Origin: CAIWHR01 sp963823215
GTDB taxonomy: Bacteria; Pseudomonadota; Gammaproteobacteria; Burkholderiales; Casimicrobiaceae
NCBI GenBank assembly: GCA_963823215.1
Contig: CAWGKT010000012.1
Span: 124,001 to 188,000 of the forward strand
Direction of reading: 5' to 3'
Length of the DNA: 64,000 bases
Part shown: positions 17,545 through 27,305 of the stretch, piece by piece
Layout: every line of letters begins with the position of its first letter
How positions within the stretch are numbered: position 1 is the stretch's first letter
The notes under the pieces: model-generated
Database searches by the model: none
The model's input: the letters and a program-made list of their open reading frames with translations, nothing else
Told to the model about the DNA's origin: nothing
Program-made: the position numbers and the translations under genes

Positions 17545-19554
17545 ATGCACACGAGATTTCCGAAGTCGCAATTTTCGGCCATAGTCGCGTTCGCGCTCGC
17601 ATTGGTCTTCTGTGTGGCCGCCTGGGCCATGCCGGCGTACCAGCAGGAGCTCTTCGCGCGGTATCCCGGTGCTGCAGGTTCCCTTTCGCAGTGCGTGGCC
17701 TGTCACGTCGACACTTCAACCGGCTCGCTGAACGCGTTCGGCACAGCGTTCCTGGACAACGGCCTCGCCCTTGATGCCACCCTTGATGCGCTCGATTCCG
17801 ACGGCGACGGCGCCTCCAATGGAGAAGAGCTCACGGCCTCGCCCGCCACAGCCCCCGGTGATCCGAAATCGAAGCCCGGCTCCGCCGGTGTTCCGCCCAC
17901 GCCGCCGGCAGCAACGGACGGCCCGACACTCTACGCAAACCACTGTGCGGCCTGCCACGGGGCGCTTGCCGGCTCGACCAAGGGTGGGGCAACCGTGGCC
18001 CGGATGCAGAGTGCGATTGCCGGCAATGTCGGCGGCATGGGATCCCTGTCGACCCTGTCGCCCGCACAGTTGCAGGCCATCGCGTCGGCACTAGCACCGG
18101 CCGCGCCAACTTCGTCGCTCAACTACACCGGGATGTGGTGGAAACCCGCCGAATCGGGCTGGGGCATCAACGTCAACCATCAGGGCGACATCGTGTTCGC
18201 GACGTTGTTCACCTATGACGAGAGAGGCGCGCCGATGTGGGTCATGATGACCGGCCTGCTGCAAGCCGATGGCCGGACCTATGCTGGAGATCTCTACCGG
18301 GTCAGCGGTCCCGCCTTCAACGCGCAGCCGTTCATCCCGATCACCGAGGCCAATCGCGTCAACGTCGGCACGATGGCGCTGACCTTTTCCTCGGCGCGAA
18401 CCGCGACCCTCTCCTACACCTATCAGGGCGCGGCGGTTACCAAGGACATCGTGCCGCAGGTCTTCGGAACCGAGGCCGCGAGTTGCAGCGCCACGACCGG
18501 CAGCCGGGCGGCTCTCACCAACTTCCAGGATATGTGGTGGAATCCGGCGGAGTCCGGCTGGGGCGTCAATATCGTCCACCAGAACAGCACGCTTTTCGCC
18601 ACGCTGATGACCTACGACCTCACGGGCAACGACCTGTGGCTGGTGATGGCCGCGGGATTGCAGCAGTCCGACGGGTCGTATCTGGGGGATCTCTACCAGG
18701 TCAGCGGCCCGGCCTTCAACGCGCAGCCCTTCACGTCGATCACGGGCGCGAACCTCGCCCAGGTCGGCACGATGCGGTTCACGTTTACCGACGGCATCAC
18801 GGGCACTCTCGCTTACACGGTCAATGGCGCTCTGGTTTCGAAGTCGATCACGCGGCAAGTGTTTGCGAGCCGCGTTCCCGCCTGCATGTCGTCCGTTCAG
18901 CCGCAGGCGCCCCAGACGGCGGACGGCCCGACACACTACGCAAGCAATTGCGCGGCCTGCCACGGTGCGCTCGCGAGCTCGACCAAAGGAAACGCGACGC
19001 TGACGCGGATACAGAATGCCATCAGCGGCAACGTCGGCGGGATGGGGTACCTGTCGATTCTGACGACCACCCAGTTGCAGGCCATCGTGGCGGCACTGGC
19101 GTCGGTGGCGCCTCCCGCGCCACCGGCCGCGACCGACGGCCCGACACTCTATGCAAACCACTGCGCGGCCTGCCACGGCGCGCTCGCGAGCTCGACCAAG
19201 GGGGGCGCGACCCTGACGCGAATGCAGAGCGCCATCGGCGGCAATGTCGGCGGGATGGGGTCCCTGTCAATCCTGTCGACCACCCAGTTGCAGGCCATCG
19301 TGGCGGCACTGGCGCCGGTGGCGCCGGCACCCTCGCCGACTTGCGGCAGCTGCCATGGGCTGCCCCCGAAGACGGGCGAGCACGGGGAGCACAAATCGCG
19401 CTCGTGCAGCACCTGCCACGGTGCCGGCTACAGCTCGACGACCGTGAACTCCGCCACGCACAACAACGGGATCAAGGAAGTGCTCGCGAGCAGTGGCTGG
19501 AACGGGACGAATCGCAGCTGCGCCAATTCCTGCCACGGCAAGAAGACCTGGTAG
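17545..19554 (+). CDS. Secreted mosaic seven-haem c-type cytochrome with WW-x-PAESGWG repeats
   Basis: 669 residues with a signal peptide ending near AAWA (about residue 28). Haem sites: CVACH at 50-54, three nearly identical class I-like modules with CAACH at 134, 469 and 540, then CGSCH at 600, CSTCH at 621 and CANSCH (a CX3CH form) at 659. A Ca-binding-like DSDGDGASNGEE follows the first haem. Between the second and third haems are two ~120-residue repeats, each opening WW-x-PAESGWG and reading FATL-x-TYD. The ATG at 17545 has a G-rich ribosome site; a TTG at 17539 is the alternative. It is presumably periplasmic or surface electron transfer. I do not recognise a named family for the whole protein. 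Confidence 0.8.
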   Translation: MHTRFPKSQFSAIVAFALALVFCVAAWAMPAYQQELFARYPGAAGSLSQCVACHVDTSTGSLNAFGTAFLDNGLALDATLDALDSDGDGASNGEELTASPATAPGDPKSKPGSAGVPPTPPAATDGPTLYANHCAACHGALAGSTKGGATVARMQSAIAGNVGGMGSLSTLSPAQLQAIASALAPAAPTSSLNYTGMWWKPAESGWGINVNHQGDIVFATLFTYDERGAPMWVMMTGLLQADGRTYAGDLYRVSGPAFNAQPFIPITEANRVNVGTMALTFSSARTATLSYTYQGAAVTKDIVPQVFGTEAASCSATTGSRAALTNFQDMWWNPAESGWGVNIVHQNSTLFATLMTYDLTGNDLWLVMAAGLQQSDGSYLGDLYQVSGPAFNAQPFTSITGANLAQVGTMRFTFTDGITGTLAYTVNGALVSKSITRQVFASRVPACMSSVQPQAPQTADGPTHYASNCAACHGALASSTKGNATLTRIQNAISGNVGGMGYLSILTTTQLQAIVAALASVAPPAPPAATDGPTLYANHCAACHGALASSTKGGATLTRMQSAIGGNVGGMGSLSILSTTQLQAIVAALAPVAPAPSPTCGSCHGLPPKTGEHGEHKSRSCSTCHGAGYSSTTVNSATHNNGIKEVLASSGWNGTNRSCANSCHGKKTW

Positions 19555-19796
19555 CTCCCTGGCGGGAGGGCCATGGCAGCCGCTTTGTCGGCTGCGGTTC
19601 CCGGCCCGGTCGCATGAGATACCGGGCCCCGCCGGTCGGCATTGCGACGCGCGACTGCGGAAGGGCTCTATACGACCGCAAAGACGAGATCCGGGGCGCC
19701 CGCGGGGGCGGCCCGCGGGAACTGTTCGGGCCCGCCAAGGGTCGAAGCAGCACCCAAAGGAATGGGTAACGCATTCTTCGTAGTTGGCGAGAAACC

Positions 19797-20180
19797 ATGA
19801 GCAACATTTTCCCGAGATTGCGTATTGCCACCCTGCTCGCGGCAGCGGCTTTGTTGGCGGCGGGCTGTGATCAGCGCAACGACGTGAGCGGCCTGGGACA
19901 ACGGCAGGGCACGTTGGCCAGCGTCGTGGCAAAGGGCAACGCGAAAGCCATCGGCACCGACGAAGCGATCGAGGATTCGGAGATCACAACGAAGGTGCGG
20001 GAGGCGATCGTCGCCGATCCGCAGCTGCAAGCACAGCACATCGACGTCGAGACCGAGGACTCTGCGGTCACGCTTATGGGCAGCGTCGAATCGTCGGCGC
20101 TTCGCGAGCGCGCCGTCCAGCTCGCAGGCTCGGTGAATGGCGTGGCACAGGTGCAGGAGAAGCTGGAAGTACGGCCCTGA
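19797..20180 (+). CDS. BON-domain lipoprotein (OsmY-like)
   Basis: 127 residues. The signal sequence ends in a lipobox, LLAAGC, so the mature protein begins at Cys near residue 24 and is anchored to a membrane. The rest is one BON domain: EDSEITTKVREAIVADPQL, HIDVETEDSAVTLMGSVE, then ALRERAVQLAGSVNGVAQV. BON domains bind phospholipid surfaces, and OsmY-type proteins respond to osmotic or envelope stress. It stands alone. The 242-bp gap from the cytochrome gene shows GC-rich inverted repeats but no clear terminator. Confidence 0.85.
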   Translation: MSNIFPRLRIATLLAAAALLAAGCDQRNDVSGLGQRQGTLASVVAKGNAKAIGTDEAIEDSEITTKVREAIVADPQLQAQHIDVETEDSAVTLMGSVESSALRERAVQLAGSVNGVAQVQEKLEVRP

Positions 20181-20304
20181 TTCGAGGCGCCGCACGCAAT
20201 CCAATCTCGCCGCCTTTACGCTGGCATTGCCTACCCGCTCTGTTGTGTTGCGAGCGCCGATCGGCTCCCTGCCGACCTCGTGACGTGTTCGGGCTTGGTG
20301 TCGG

Positions 20305-20808
20305 TCAACCCCGGCTGTCGTCGATCCAGAACCGTTCCATGGCGATGTACGCGTAGGAAGCGGACCATCCGATCAGGAGCAACCCGTTCAACGCCTCGAC
20401 TCCCGCAAGCAGCCGGACCGGGCCTGCCGGAATGAGATCGCCGAACCCGAGCGACGTGTAGGTCTCGGCCGAAAAGTACAGGCAATTGCCAAGTGAAGAT
20501 CCGCCCGGACCGACGAGACTGCCGACGCCAGCCCAACCTACAAGTAGAAACAACGCCAGACCGTACAATGCCATCTCCGAGGCATGGGCCACGAAGGCGG
20601 CAAAGATCACGACAAGCAACTTGGTCCGGACGGGGATCCCCAACCCGGGAAGCCGAGCGTTTAGGCCGCTCAATGCTTCGTAGTGGATCAGAGTAGTCAA
20701 CGCGATGAGCAGGATGCAGGACAGGGCAGTCGTCAGCATGTCGTGAATTGATGTCCATTTGCCATGAAGAAGATTGGGATCTACGGAAGGCCCCAGCGGT
20801 AACGGCAA
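20305..20808 (-). CDS. Small two-helix ion channel (Kch/TrkA-N-less K+ channel type)
   Basis: 167 residues with several hydrophobic segments. The last two flank a pore loop with the selectivity-filter-like sequence TSLGFGDL (compare TVGYGD of K+ channels; GFGD occurs in prokaryotic members). No cytosolic RCK domain follows. The protein ends shortly after the last helix, so gating must differ from Kch. The start may be 20808 or the internal ATG before LTTALSC. It has no operon partner: both neighbours point away or are convergent. Confidence 0.72.
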   Translation of the reverse strand: MPLPLGPSVDPNLLHGKWTSIHDMLTTALSCILLIALTTLIHYEALSGLNARLPGLGIPVRTKLLVVIFAAFVAHASEMALYGLALFLLVGWAGVGSLVGPGGSSLGNCLYFSAETYTSLGFGDLIPAGPVRLLAGVEALNGLLLIGWSASYAYIAMERFWIDDSRG

Positions 20809-20992
20809 CGAGTCACGGCTGCCAGCATCGCTGCCCCGGAGGAATCGATTTCATGCGTTGCGCACTACATTCTCGATGATTGCATCGCCGCCCGGAACCC
20901 GACTTTCTTTTTCCAATTAGCGCAGCGACTGGCGGCTTCGCAATATTTTTTTGCCTGAACGCGCGGTGGTTCTCGCGACCCCCATTCCCGAC

Positions 20993-21535
20993 ATGCCCGA
21001 TTCGGCTCCGCCGCTTGCTCCCACGTCGGCGCCAAACGCCGCAGCCGCTCGATCAGGGGCGGATTCCCGACGCGGGGAGAGGCTTGTTGCAATGTTCGAA
21101 GCGGGGAAGGGACTGTTGGTACTGATGGTTGGATTCGGGCTGCTGTCCGTCGTTCACCAGGATGTGGAACAAGTCGCTGAAGAGTTGGTCAGCCACTTTC
21201 ATCTCAATCCGGCGAATCGCTATCCACGCATATTTCTGGACCTTACCAGCCACTTCTCGGACGTGCGAATGTGGCTGCTTGCCACATTCGCCTTCTGCTA
21301 TGCGAGCCTGCGATTGGCCGAGGGACTTGGGCTGTGGCGCGGACGACGCTGGGCGGAATGGTTGGCGGTAGCGAGCGGGACCATCTATGTGCCCATCGAG
21401 TTCTACGAACTCTTCACCGGCCTCTCCTGGATCAAAATTGCCACGCTGACCGCCAACATCGCGATCATTGCCTACATGAGCCGTGTGCTCCGGCGGTCGC
21501 GAGAGGGTTCCCCGCCCACCACGCCGTCGCTGTAG
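20993..21535 (+). CDS. DUF2127 membrane protein
   Basis: About 180 residues: a Pro/Ala-rich N-terminal tail, then four hydrophobic helices beginning FEAGKGLLVLMVGFG. The later helices include WLLATFAFCYASLRLAEGLGLW, RRWAEWLAVASG and IPIEFYEL-like sequence, as expected for the DUF2127 family. Function is unknown. Three starts are possible (TTG 20951, ATG 20993, ATG 21092); the last would begin just before the first helix. The preceding 140 bp are unusually AT-rich for this window. Confidence 0.7.
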   Translation: MPDSAPPLAPTSAPNAAAARSGADSRRGERLVAMFEAGKGLLVLMVGFGLLSVVHQDVEQVAEELVSHFHLNPANRYPRIFLDLTSHFSDVRMWLLATFAFCYASLRLAEGLGLWRGRRWAEWLAVASGTIYVPIEFYELFTGLSWIKIATLTANIAIIAYMSRVLRRSREGSPPTTPSL

Positions 21536-21718
21536 CCAGCGAAACCAGCGCCTCGGTTGTTAGGCTTGAATCTCCGCAATCGGGCCGACGCGCCTACGCC
21601 CGCTTCTTGCCGACGGCCTCGCCAAACCAAAAGATGCAGAAATCGACCGGGCACAAATCCGAACACGCGACGTCCGGATTGCGGAGGATGAAGAGGACGA
21701 AATCCTGTTACAAATGAA

Positions 21719-21795
21719 TGGGGTGGCTGATGGGACTCGAACCCACGACAACCGGAATCACAATCCGGGACTCTACCAGCTGAGCTACAGCCACC
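21719..21795 (-). tRNA. tRNA-His (anticodon GTG)
   Basis: 77 bases with the extra 5' G(-1) opposite C73 typical of tRNA-His, and CCA encoded at 21721-21719. The acceptor stem GTGGCTG/CAGCCAC, a GTAGAG-type D arm, the anticodon stem CGGAT/ATTCG-like around GTG, and the T arm GGTTCGAGTCC are all present. It is the last of three tRNA genes read on this strand, in the order Pro, Arg, His. Confidence 0.95.
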
Positions 21796-21867
21796 GTCGA
21801 TCTACTGCACCAACCGTGCGCGGCGTCCGTGAACCCGTCGCCGCACGATCGTCGCCAACAACAAGAC

Positions 21868-21944
21868 TGGCACGCCCGACAGGACTCGAACCTGTTACCA
21901 CCGGCTTAGAAGGCCGGTGCTCTATCCAAATGAGCTACGGGCGC
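21868..21944 (-). tRNA. tRNA-Arg (anticodon TCT)
   Basis: 77 bases including an encoded CCA at 21870-21868. The anticodon stem CCGGC/GCCGG closes the loop CTTCTAA, giving anticodon TCT for AGA/AGG codons. The T arm reads GGTTCGAGTCC. The acceptor begins GCGCCCG with a G-T first pair. It is 72 bp from tRNA-His and 62 bp from tRNA-Pro. Confidence 0.95.
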
Positions 21945-22006
21945 TCGGTCGGATCAGGACGACGCATCGGACGGACAAGCGTAACGCCGGGCCGCACCGC
22001 AATGGT

Positions 22007-22083
22007 TGGTCGGGGTGGAGAGATTCGAACTCCCGACATCTTGCTCCCAAAGCAAGCGCGCTACCGGACTGCGCTACACCCCG
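22007..22083 (-). tRNA. tRNA-Pro (anticodon TGG)
   Basis: 77 bases with CCA encoded at 22009-22007. The acceptor CGGGGTG/CACCCCG, the anticodon stem CTTGC/GCAAG around the loop TTTGGGA (anticodon TGG) and the T arm GAGTTCGAATC all fit. It is the first transcribed of the Pro-Arg-His array, 55 bp downstream of the copper chaperone stop. Confidence 0.95.
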
Positions 22084-22137
22084 AGGGGAGGGATTATGCC
22101 ACTCGCGGGAGGGGCCGGCAAACGACCTGCCCGGGAG

Positions 22138-22359
22138 TCAACGCGGCCGGGCCTCGAATCCGGCGGCCTCGATCGCGGCGACGATGGCCGCGGGTCCGGT
22201 GGCCGTGCCATCGTATTCGACGGTCGCCCCGTTCTTCTCGAGCGAGACTTCGACCGTCTGCACACCCGTCAGCTGCGAAACGGCGCGGGTCACGCTCTTG
22301 ACGCAGCCACCGCAGTGCATGCCGGCAACGGCAAATTCGTTCTTGACGATGACGCTCAT
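22138..22359 (-). CDS. copZ: Copper chaperone CopZ-like HMA protein
   Basis: 73 residues forming one heavy-metal-associated domain. The metal site is GMHCGGCVKSV and the ferredoxin-like fold follows (VQTVEVSLEKNGATVEYDG ... IEAAGFEA). Proteins like this carry Cu(I) in the cytosol and hand it to the ATPase. The start overlaps the stop of the upstream copper ATPase gene (ATGA), so the two are made together. Confidence 0.9.
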   Translation of the reverse strand: MSVIVKNEFAVAGMHCGGCVKSVTRAVSQLTGVQTVEVSLEKNGATVEYDGTATGPAAIVAAIEAAGFEARPR

Positions 22360-24607
22360 GGTGCCTCCTCCTTCACGATCGCTGGAATGCGGGATGCCGG
22401 CGACGCCGGCGGCGCGGGCGTTCCGGCGCGCGGGGGCCGCCAGCGCCGGAGCAGCAGGGCATTGCTGACCACTGTCACGGAACTCGCTGCCATCGCGGCA
22501 CCGGCAATGACCGGCGACAGGAGCCCGATCGCCGCCAGCGGAATGCCCAGGGCGTTGAAGACGAACGCGAAGAACAGATTCTGCCGGATCTTCGACAGCG
22601 TCGCGCGTGAAAGGTCCACCGCCGCCGCGACCGCGGCGAGATCGTTGCGCAGCAACGTCACATCGGCCGCGGACAGCGCAGTGCCGGCGCCGGCGCCCAT
22701 CGCAAAGGAAACATCCGCCTGCGCGAGTGCCGGGCGCGTCGTTGACGCCGTCGCCGACCATGCCGACCGTACGACCCTCCTTCTGCATCGCCATCACGAG
22801 CCGCGCGCTTGTCCTGCGGCGACTGCGCGGCCCGCCAGTCGGCGATGCCGGCGCTCCGCGCGGCCGCTGCCGCCGGCGCCGAATGATCGCCGGTCAGCAT
22901 CGTCACCTTGACACCCACGCCCTCGAGCGCCCCGATCGCGGCGGCCACCCCGGGGCGCAGGGCGTCGACGAGCGTGATCCAGCCGACCATGCGCCGACCC
23001 TCGGCAACGCCGACGACGGTCTGCCCCGCCGCCTGAACACGGCCGAGTTCCGTGGCGTCGATCGCCACTCCCGACTCGGCGAGAAAGGCGGGCGAGCCCA
23101 GCCGGATCGTCTGTGTCCCGTTGTCACCGCTGACGCCGCGGCCCGCGTGCACGCGGACGTTCTCGATCGGCAGCGGTCTCATCTCGAACGCCTCGGCACG
23201 CTTGACGATGGCGCGGGCCAGCGGATGCACCGCACCCTGCTCGAGGCTCATCGCGAGCAGGAGCAATTCGCTCCCGGTGAAGCCGGCGGTCGGATGCACG
23301 CTGGCCAGGCTGGGCGCGCCCATGGTGAGCGTGCCGGTCTTGTCGACGACCAGCGCATCGATCCGCTCGGCGCGCTCGAGCGCGGCGGCGTTCTTGATCA
23401 GGATGCCGGCCTTCGCGCCGAGGCCCACGCCGACCATCAGCGCCGTCGGCGTCGCGAGCCCCAGTGCGCAAGGGCAGGCGATCACCAGCACCGCCGTCGC
23501 GCGCATCAGCGCCGCCGCCCAGTCGCCGGAAAATGCGCCGTTGGCGACGAGCGTCACGGCGGCGATGGCGAGCACCGCCGGCACGAAACGCGCGGAGACG
23601 CGGTCGGCGAGCCGCTGCATCGGCGCCTTCGAACCCTGTGCGGCGGCCACCTGCCGGACGATCGCCGCCAGCAGCGTCGACACGCCGACCGCCGTCGCCT
23701 CGCAGCGCAGCGGGCCCGCCTCGTTGACCGTGCCGGCAAGCACCGGATCGCCGGGCGCCTTCGCGACCGGCTCGCTCTCACCCGTCAGCATCGCCTCGTT
23801 CGCGGCCGACTCGCCGTCGAGCACGCGGCCATCCACCGGCACGCTTTCGCCGGCGCGAACGATAAACACATCGCCTGGCCGCACCGCGGCCAGCGGCACT
23901 TCGCGGATTTCGCCGTCGCGCTCGCGCCGCACGACCGCCGGCTGCAACTTGAGGAGGTCGCGGATCGCGTACGCCGTTCGGGCCCGCGCGCGTCCTTCGA
24001 GCAGCTTGCCGAGCAGTACGAGTGTGATCACGACGGCACTGGCTTCGAAGTACACGTGCTGGCCGGGCAGTGGCACCAGCCAGACGGCAAGGCTGAAGGC
24101 AAACGCGGCCGACGTGCCCAGCGCGATCAGCACGTCCATGTTGGCGGCTCCGCCGCGCAGCGCTTTCCACGATCCGGCATAGAACCGGGCACCCGCCCAG
24201 AATTGAACGGGTGCGGCGAGACAGAACTGAAGCCAGATCGGCAATTCGATCTCGTGCCGACCCGTGACCATGTAACCCATCTGCGCGACGAGCGGCGCCG
24301 TGAGGACAGCGGCGATCGCGAAGATCGAGAATTCGCGGTGAAAGCGACCCGCCTCCGCCCGCGCGTCGCGCTCGGGCTGCATGAACGGGTCGGCGGCCGG
24401 CGCCGCATCGTAGCCGGCGTTGCGCACCGCCTCGATCAGCGACTCCGACGTGGCTTTGCCGGGATCGAACACGACATGCGCGGTCTCGGTGGCGAAGTTG
24501 ACCGCCGCGTCGACGCCGTCCGTGCGGTTCAGCACCTTCTCGATCCGGGCCGCGCACGCGGCACAGGTCATTCCGGTGAGCTGGAGATCGAGAGCGCGCG
24601 TTTCCAT
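22356..24607 (-). CDS. copA: Cu(I)-exporting P1B-type ATPase (two frame breaks)
   Basis: About 749 residues after repair. There is one N-terminal HMA domain (GMTCAACAARIE), transmembrane helices, an actuator domain with the TGES motif, the transport-site CPC in ACPCALGLATPTA, the phosphorylation site DKTGTLTMG and the hinge GDGVNDAP. CPC with these flanks marks P1B-1 ATPases that pump Cu(I) or Ag(I) out of the cytosol. Two extra single bases break the frame near 22803 (between QDKRA and LVMAMQ) and near 22735 (a C added after NDAP). Removing both restores one reading frame to the stop at 22356. Confidence 0.9.
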
Positions 24608-24706
24608 TTGTGTTAGATGGACTCGATCGTCACGAGTTGCAAGGCCCTGCAAGCTGCGCCCGATCAACGCTGGGTGAGTGGAGCGATTGCACCATCGATC
24701 CTGCCA

Positions 24707-25720
24707 TCAGTGCCGCTGCGCGAAAAACCGGTCGACGCAGGCGATCGCAGCATCGACGTCCGCCCGCGCGACGTCAAGGTGCGTGCACCAGCGCTGCCGC
24801 GCCGTGCCGTAAGGCCGGACGCCGTCCGCCGCGAGATGCGCGTTCAACGCCGCCACAATGGTTTCGGGCACGCCCACAAAGACCATGTTCGTTTGCGCGG
24901 GCGCCACCGCGAGCTCCGCGTGCCGCGCGAGCCCTGCCGCCAGCCGCGCGGCATTCTCGTGGTCCTCCGCAAGCCGCGCGATGTTGTGCGCGATGGCATA
25001 GCGTCCGGCCGCGGCGATGATCCCCGCCTGGCGCATGCCGCCGCCCAGCATCTTCCGCCAGCGCCGCGCATCCCTGACGAATTCGTGGCCGCCGCACAGC
25101 ACCGAGCCGACCGGTGCGCCGAGCCCCTTCGACAGGCACACCGAGACCGAATCGAAGTTCTGCGCAATCGTCCGCGGCGGCACGCCCTGCTTCACGGCGG
25201 CATTCCACAGCCGCGCGCCGTCGAGGTGCATGGCGAGCCCGTGGGCGTCGGCGATTTCCCGTGCCGCGGCCGCGTAGCCGGCCGGCAGCACGCGGCCGCC
25301 GATCGTGTTCTCGAGCGCGATCAGGCGCGTCCTGGCGAAATGGGCATCGTGCGGCTTGATCGCGGCCTCGATGTCTGGGAGCGGGATCGTGCCGTCCGCC
25401 GCGTTGTTCAGGGGCTGCGGCTGCACGCTGCCCAGCACTGCGGCGCCCCCGGCCTCGTAGCGATAGGTGTGCGCCTCCTGGCCGACGATGTATTCGTCAC
25501 CGCGCGCGCAGTGCGTCATCACGCCGATCAGGTTCGACTGCGTTCCCGACGGCACGAACACGGCGGCCTCGAAGTCCAGCAGCTCCGCGACCTCGGCTTC
25601 GAGCGCGCTGACGGTCGGATCGTCGCCCAGCACGTCGTCGCCGACCGGGGCGGCCGCCATCGCCGCCCGCATCGCCGGCGAGGGGCGCGTCACGGTATCG
25701 CTGCGAAAATCGGTCGCCAT
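24707..25720 (-). CDS. ltaE: Low-specificity L-threonine aldolase
   Basis: 337 residues of the PLP-dependent beta-eliminating lyase family. Seen: DFRSDTVTRPSPAM at the start, VPSGTQSNL, the family His in GQEAHTYRYEAGG, the PLP-contact Asp in LHLDGARLWNA, and the Schiff-base Lys in VCLSKGLGAPVG. It cleaves threonine and allo-threonine to glycine and acetaldehyde. The ATG at 25720 has a clean GGAGG ribosome site. It lies 51 bp downstream of lysS on the same strand. Confidence 0.93.
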   Translation of the reverse strand: MATDFRSDTVTRPSPAMRAAMAAAPVGDDVLGDDPTVSALEAEVAELLDFEAAVFVPSGTQSNLIGVMTHCARGDEYIVGQEAHTYRYEAGGAAVLGSVQPQPLNNAADGTIPLPDIEAAIKPHDAHFARTRLIALENTIGGRVLPAGYAAAAREIADAHGLAMHLDGARLWNAAVKQGVPPRTIAQNFDSVSVCLSKGLGAPVGSVLCGGHEFVRDARRWRKMLGGGMRQAGIIAAAGRYAIAHNIARLAEDHENAARLAAGLARHAELAVAPAQTNMVFVGVPETIVAALNAHLAADGVRPYGTARQRWCTHLDVARADVDAAIACVDRFFAQRH

Positions 25721-25770
25721 AGGCCTCCTTCGTATCCCGGTTGTGCCGCCAGCCATTGCCGGCGCACGTA

Positions 25771-27282
25771 TCAACCTTCGGGTTTCAGCTGCGGAAACAG
25801 GATGACATCGCGAATCGACGGCGCGTCGGTGAGCAGCATCACCAGCCGGTCGATGCCGATGCCCTCGCCCGCCGTCGGCGGCAACCCGTACTCCATCGCT
25901 CGGATATAGTCGGCATCGTAGTACATCGCCTCCTCGTCGCCCGCCTCGCGCGCCTCGACCTGCCCGCGAAAGCGCGCGGCCTGGTCCTCGGAATCGTTCA
26001 ACTCGGAAAACCCGTTCGCGAGCTCGCGGCCGGTGATGAAGAGCTCGAAACGGTCAGTCACCGCCGGGTTGGCGTCGTTCGCGCGCGCCAGCGGCGACAC
26101 GTCGGTCGGGTGCGCGACGATGAACGTCGGCTGCACGAGCTTGTCCTCGGTGGTCGCCTCGAACAGCTTCAGCTGCAGCAGCCCGACGCCGTCAGTGGCG
26201 AACACTTCGACTTCGAGCGGCATCAGCGCAGCCTTCAGGCATTCGGGCTTGGCGAGCTCGACGAGCGTGTACTGCGGGTGGTACTTGTGGATGGCCTCGG
26301 ACATCGTGAGCCGGTCGAACGGCTTCCCGAGGTCGATCGCGACGCCCTGGTAGTTCACCGTCGTCGTTCCGGCCACCTTCAGCGCGACCTGCCGGAAGAG
26401 CGTCTCGGTGAGATCCATCAGGTACCGGTAGTCCTGGTAGGCCTCGTAGAACTCGAGCATCGTGAACTCGGGATTGTGCCGGGTCGAGATGCCTTCGTTG
26501 CGGAAGTTGCGGTTGATCTCGAACACCTTCTCCATGCCGCCGACAACGAGCTTCTTGAGATAGAGCTCCGGCGCGATCCGCAGAAAGAGCTGCATGTCGA
26601 GCGCGTTGTGGTGCGTCGCAAACGGCCTCGCCGCGGCACCGCCGGGGATCGAGTGCATCATCGGCGTCTCGACTTCGAGATAGCCGCGGCCCACGAAGAA
26701 CTCGCGGACCGCCTGCACGATCTGCGAGCGCCGCCTGAAGACTTCGCGCGACCCCGGATTGGTGATGAGGTCGACGTAACGCTGCCGGTAGCGCTGTTCC
26801 TGGTCGGACAGCCCGTGGAACTTCTCGGGCAGCGGCCGCAGCGCCTTTGCCAGCAGGCGCAGCGTCGTCACCTTGAGCGAAAGCTCGCCGGTGCGGGTCT
26901 TGAACAGGTGGCCGGTCGCGCCGAGAAGGTCGCCCAGATCCCAGTGCTTGAACGCGTCGTGGACATCGGCGCCGACCGCGTCCGCAGTGACGTAGAGCTG
27001 GATCCGGCCCGACATGTCCTGGATCGTCGCGAAGCTCGCCTTGCCCATCACGCGCTTCAGCATCATCCGGCCGGCGACGGTGACCGTGATCGCGAGCGGC
27101 TCGAGCTCCTCGTTCGTCTTCGCGCCGTGCCGCGCGTGGAGGTCCGCGGCGAGCGCATCGCGGCGAAAATCGTTCGGGAACGCGTTGCCCTGCGCGCGCA
27201 ACGCCGCGAGCTTCGCCCGGCGCTCGCCGATGATCTGGTTCTCGTCGGTGGCCGCAGCGGGGGCTTGATCGGTATTGTCCAT
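25771..27282 (-). CDS. lysS: Lysyl-tRNA synthetase, class II
   Basis: 503 residues. An OB-fold anticodon-binding domain (VAGRMMLKRVMGKASFATI) is followed by the class II catalytic core: motif 1 near FFVGRGYLEVETPMM, motif 2 FRNEGISTRHNPEFT, and motif 3 GEGIGIDRLVMLL. It charges tRNA-Lys with lysine. I started at MDNTDQAP (27282) after a purine-rich region; an upstream in-frame start would add 13 residues. It lies in the usual prfB-lysS neighbourhood, here separated by a HAD phosphatase gene. Confidence 0.95.
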   Translation of the reverse strand: MDNTDQAPAAATDENQIIGERRAKLAALRAQGNAFPNDFRRDALAADLHARHGAKTNEELEPLAITVTVAGRMMLKRVMGKASFATIQDMSGRIQLYVTADAVGADVHDAFKHWDLGDLLGATGHLFKTRTGELSLKVTTLRLLAKALRPLPEKFHGLSDQEQRYRQRYVDLITNPGSREVFRRRSQIVQAVREFFVGRGYLEVETPMMHSIPGGAAARPFATHHNALDMQLFLRIAPELYLKKLVVGGMEKVFEINRNFRNEGISTRHNPEFTMLEFYEAYQDYRYLMDLTETLFRQVALKVAGTTTVNYQGVAIDLGKPFDRLTMSEAIHKYHPQYTLVELAKPECLKAALMPLEVEVFATDGVGLLQLKLFEATTEDKLVQPTFIVAHPTDVSPLARANDANPAVTDRFELFITGRELANGFSELNDSEDQAARFRGQVEAREAGDEEAMYYDADYIRAMEYGLPPTAGEGIGIDRLVMLLTDAPSIRDVILFPQLKPEG

Positions 27283-27305
27283 GACGCGGGGCTCCCGGGT
27301 TGTGA

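Noticed and set aside
21719..22083. tRNA cluster as an integration site of a mobile element
   Set aside because: No integrase, no repeated tRNA end and housekeeping genes on both sides.
22607..24616. A 669-codon open frame on the + strand opposite copA
   Set aside because: Arg/Ala/His-rich with no family motif; it mirrors the ATPase gene, a usual effect of high GC.
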